Of a stretch of DNA of 21,057 nt, positions 19,051 to 21,057 are shown in pieces (the stretch's first letter is position 1; each line of letters opens with the position of its first letter). Location: positions 1-21,057 of the IMG/VR virus record IMGVR_UViG_3300030616_000090. One strand, written 5' to 3'. Source of the stretch: a virus. The notes below the pieces were generated by a model that saw only the letters and a list, made by a program, of their open reading frames with translations, did no database searches and was not told where the DNA came from. The translations under genes were made by a program, and so were the position numbers.

Positions 19051-21057
19051 ATGCCTACACATTGTGGTTTAAAAGACTCTAAAGGTTATTTCTGCAGATG
19101 GGGTTCATCTGGAAAGAAATATTATTATACAAAGGATAACAAACAATCTATGGAGAGAGCAAGAGCTAAGGCTAATGCACAAGGTGCAGCTGCTCATGCT
19201 TCTGGATATAGTGGTGCTGAAAAGAGTTTAAATCCAGATTACTATTCTAGAGCTAAACCATATTATAGATTTGAGGCAAATACACTTAAGGATGAATTAA
19301 AATCTAATGATTGGACTAATAAGAAACTCCTTGTAGATATTAAATGTGATGGACTTAGATTAAGTCTAGGTAAGATTGGTGGTAAACCATTTTGTTATGT
19401 AGACCCTGACACTCTAAAACAGAAATCACCTGACGTATCTAAAAGATTACCTCTAATCATTAAAGAATTAAATACTATACCTGATAACACTATATTGGAT
19501 GGTGAATTTATTGCAGTTAAAGGAAATGAAATCTTACACCGTACAACAGCTAATTCGCTACTTAATGCAACTAAATTTGCACCAGAGAGATTGGCAAGAT
19601 ATGCTCACGTATTTATCTTCGATATCTTATATTTCGATGGAGAGGACATACGCAATCAGCCACTTCATGAAAGGGTTGAGTATCTCCAAAGAATTGATTC
19701 AACTAAACATATCTGGATAGAACGAATGTCTACTTCCCTTGATAAGGAAGCAGATGCTTATATCATCAATGGTTCTGATATAGATTCTATTATGAATGCT
19801 GTTGGTAAGATAATGCATGATAAGATTGGTCGTCCTAAATTCATTGCAGAGGGTGTAATGCTCAAGGATATTAATCATCAATATGAGCAACCACAAAATC
19901 ATGGATGGGGCAAACTAAAGGAATTCTATGAAGTAGATTGTGTTGCATGGGATAAGAAATTAGTTAAGGGACAAGATGATGTCTGGAATTATTTCTTAGG
20001 CATTAATGTAGATAAAGATATCTATACTCATCTACCTGATGAATATAAGGTACCAAAGCAATTAATGTCTTATTATGGTAAGACGAATAGTACATCTATC
20101 AAAGCTGATATAGGAAAGGTATTAAGAGTTGCATCTGAGGAAGTTATTAAATATGATAATGATGGTTATCCCTATTATAGAGGATATATCAGTAGAGCAC
20201 TAGAACCTGTTCCTGAAAAGAATATTTCTGATACCTATGAAGTATTAGAGAAACTATCTCAATTTCAACCTAAGAGAATGCCAATAGAAGAGATATCTAG
20301 ATTAGAGAATACAGAACACCCAACAACTCAAGAGGAGGTAGTAAGTCCTCCATCAGGTTCGAGAGATCCAGAACCAAGAACTGAAACACCTGGAGAAGAA
20401 ACTATACAATCTAAAATGCTCTCTTATAAATATCCACAACAGATGGCTGATATAGTTAGATTAGCTGAGATAGTTAATGATGAGATATTAGAATGGGTAG
20501 ATAAGAAGAGAATACCAAAGAAGATATATACAGAATTAGCTAAGCCCAATGAACCTCTACCAAAGAGATTATATATAGATCCTAAGGCTGGTAGGGCATG
20601 GGCACAAATGCATTTCAGAGGTATAGAACCTGAGAAGTATGAGGCTTTTAAAGATAAGAAGATGCCTCTATGGAAAACACTAGTAGGACAATCTGTTCAT
20701 ATAGATTTACGAATTGATTATCCAGGAATGGATAAATTAGTTCAATATGTAATAACAGAGAATGATGTACAAGGTATGATTAGAATGATGCTTGGTGAGA
20801 AGAGAGAAACTGCTGGTGGAGTTATGAATGTCCAACATTCTATGGTAGTATCTAAACCTAGTGGAGAACCTCCAGAAGGCCCTGAGAAGTTCTACAAATC
20901 TGTAGATCCTGAATCTACCAACCCAGAAGATTTCGCACCATCTATTAATGAGGAGGGTGCTAAGATGGCTGAGGAAATAGATTTAGGAGATCCATATACT
21001 GAAGAGAATTCATATTGGATTAAACCAGGGGGTATAGGAGCTACCAAGAATACCTAT
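19051..21057 (+). CDS. ATP-dependent DNA ligase fused to a LigD-type phosphoesterase-like domain (open at right edge)
   Basis: 669 codons without a stop. Residues 1-54 hold a small Cys/aromatic domain (CRWGSSGKKYYYT, then a helix RARAKANAQGAAAHASGY). Residues 90-300 form the ligase core: motif I DIKCDGLR (Lys98), III ILDGEF, IIIa FIFDILYFDG, IV EGVMLK (267-272), V WGKLKEF (Lys288/290). An OB-like region follows and a Pro/Glu linker (about 395-425). Residues 500-669 include VHIDLRI (His550, Asp552, Arg554) and IKPGGIGATKNTY, resembling the 3'-phosphoesterase domain of LigD. Start ATG follows the HIT stop with no gap. Confidence 0.82.
   Translation, partial: MPTHCGLKDSKGYFCRWGSSGKKYYYTKDNKQSMERARAKANAQGAAAHASGYSGAEKSLNPDYYSRAKPYYRFEANTLKDELKSNDWTNKKLLVDIKCDGLRLSLGKIGGKPFCYVDPDTLKQKSPDVSKRLPLIIKELNTIPDNTILDGEFIAVKGNEILHRTTANSLLNATKFAPERLARYAHVFIFDILYFDGEDIRNQPLHERVEYLQRIDSTKHIWIERMSTSLDKEADAYIINGSDIDSIMNAVGKIMHDKIGRPKFIAEGVMLKDINHQYEQPQNHGWGKLKEFYEVDCVAWDKKLVKGQDDVWNYFLGINVDKDIYTHLPDEYKVPKQLMSYYGKTNSTSIKADIGKVLRVASEEVIKYDNDGYPYYRGYISRALEPVPEKNISDTYEVLEKLSQFQPKRMPIEEISRLENTEHPTTQEEVVSPPSGSRDPEPRTETPGEETIQSKMLSYKYPQQMADIVRLAEIVNDEILEWVDKKRIPKKIYTELAKPNEPLPKRLYIDPKAGRAWAQMHFRGIEPEKYEAFKDKKMPLWKTLVGQSVHIDLRIDYPGMDKLVQYVITENDVQGMIRMMLGEKRETAGGVMNVQHSMVVSKPSGEPPEGPEKFYKSVDPESTNPEDFAPSINEEGAKMAEEIDLGDPYTEENSYWIKPGGIGATKNTY

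Noticed and set aside
1-21057. Reassignment of TGA to tryptophan
   Set aside because: Two in-frame TGA codons (near 4412 and at 13898) suggested it, but many genes end in TGA within tight ATGA overlaps and the portal and protease end at TGA, so TGA is a stop.

Overview
The window looks like part of the genome of a tailed double-stranded DNA virus (or provirus) of an archaeon. The right-hand third carries the standard head and packaging set on the + strand: a small-terminase candidate, terminase large subunit, portal and prohead protease. An Alba-family archaeal chromatin protein sits between the terminase and portal genes. Archaeal ribosome-binding sites of the GGAGGTGAT type and TATA/BRE-like promoters agree with an archaeal host. 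The sequence is AT-rich, with a marked excess of the tetranucleotide CTAG. I cannot name the host lineage. No integrase, DNA polymerase, major capsid or tail gene is visible, so this is a fragment of a larger genome.

Layout. Positions 1-9321 are a dense minus-strand block of about 35 mostly tiny genes, many overlapping by ATGA. They include a metallophosphoesterase (cut by the left edge), many one- or two-knuckle zinc proteins, small beta-barrel-like proteins, small membrane proteins, a winged-helix candidate, and a 201-residue protein with nucleotidyltransferase (ligase-like) motifs. A group at 5.1-6.2 kb encodes secreted or virion-surface-like proteins (GWNLISLP domain, CARDB-like Ig domain). 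A tRNA-like sequence with His features lies at 7117-7190. A three-stem non-coding structure lies at 7657-7763.

Positions 9322-13980 are unusual: 4.7 kb with only two long genes (a basic 412-residue orphan on + and an acidic/coiled-coil protein on -). They are separated by intergenic DNA of 0.7-1.2 kb that is full of inverted repeats, diverged duplications, CTAG and GTAC clusters and iteron-like repeats. One approximately 103-nt element here (11804-11906) is a diverged inverted copy of 1548-1650. It is the best candidate for an undescribed structured RNA or replication element.

Positions 13865-21057 are a rightward late operon: a short membrane ORF interrupted by TGA, small terminase candidate, holin-like protein, small membrane protein, large terminase, Alba, portal, protease, HIT-like protein, and an ATP-dependent DNA ligase fused to a possible LigD-type phosphoesterase domain, open at the right edge. 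The enzymes for cutting and packaging DNA are thus co-expressed with proteins that bind or seal DNA ends, which suggests that processing of the packaged genome is part of the virion programme. Four genes seem to lack a usable AUG but have a good Shine-Dalgarno sequence placed before AUC, AUU or AUA.
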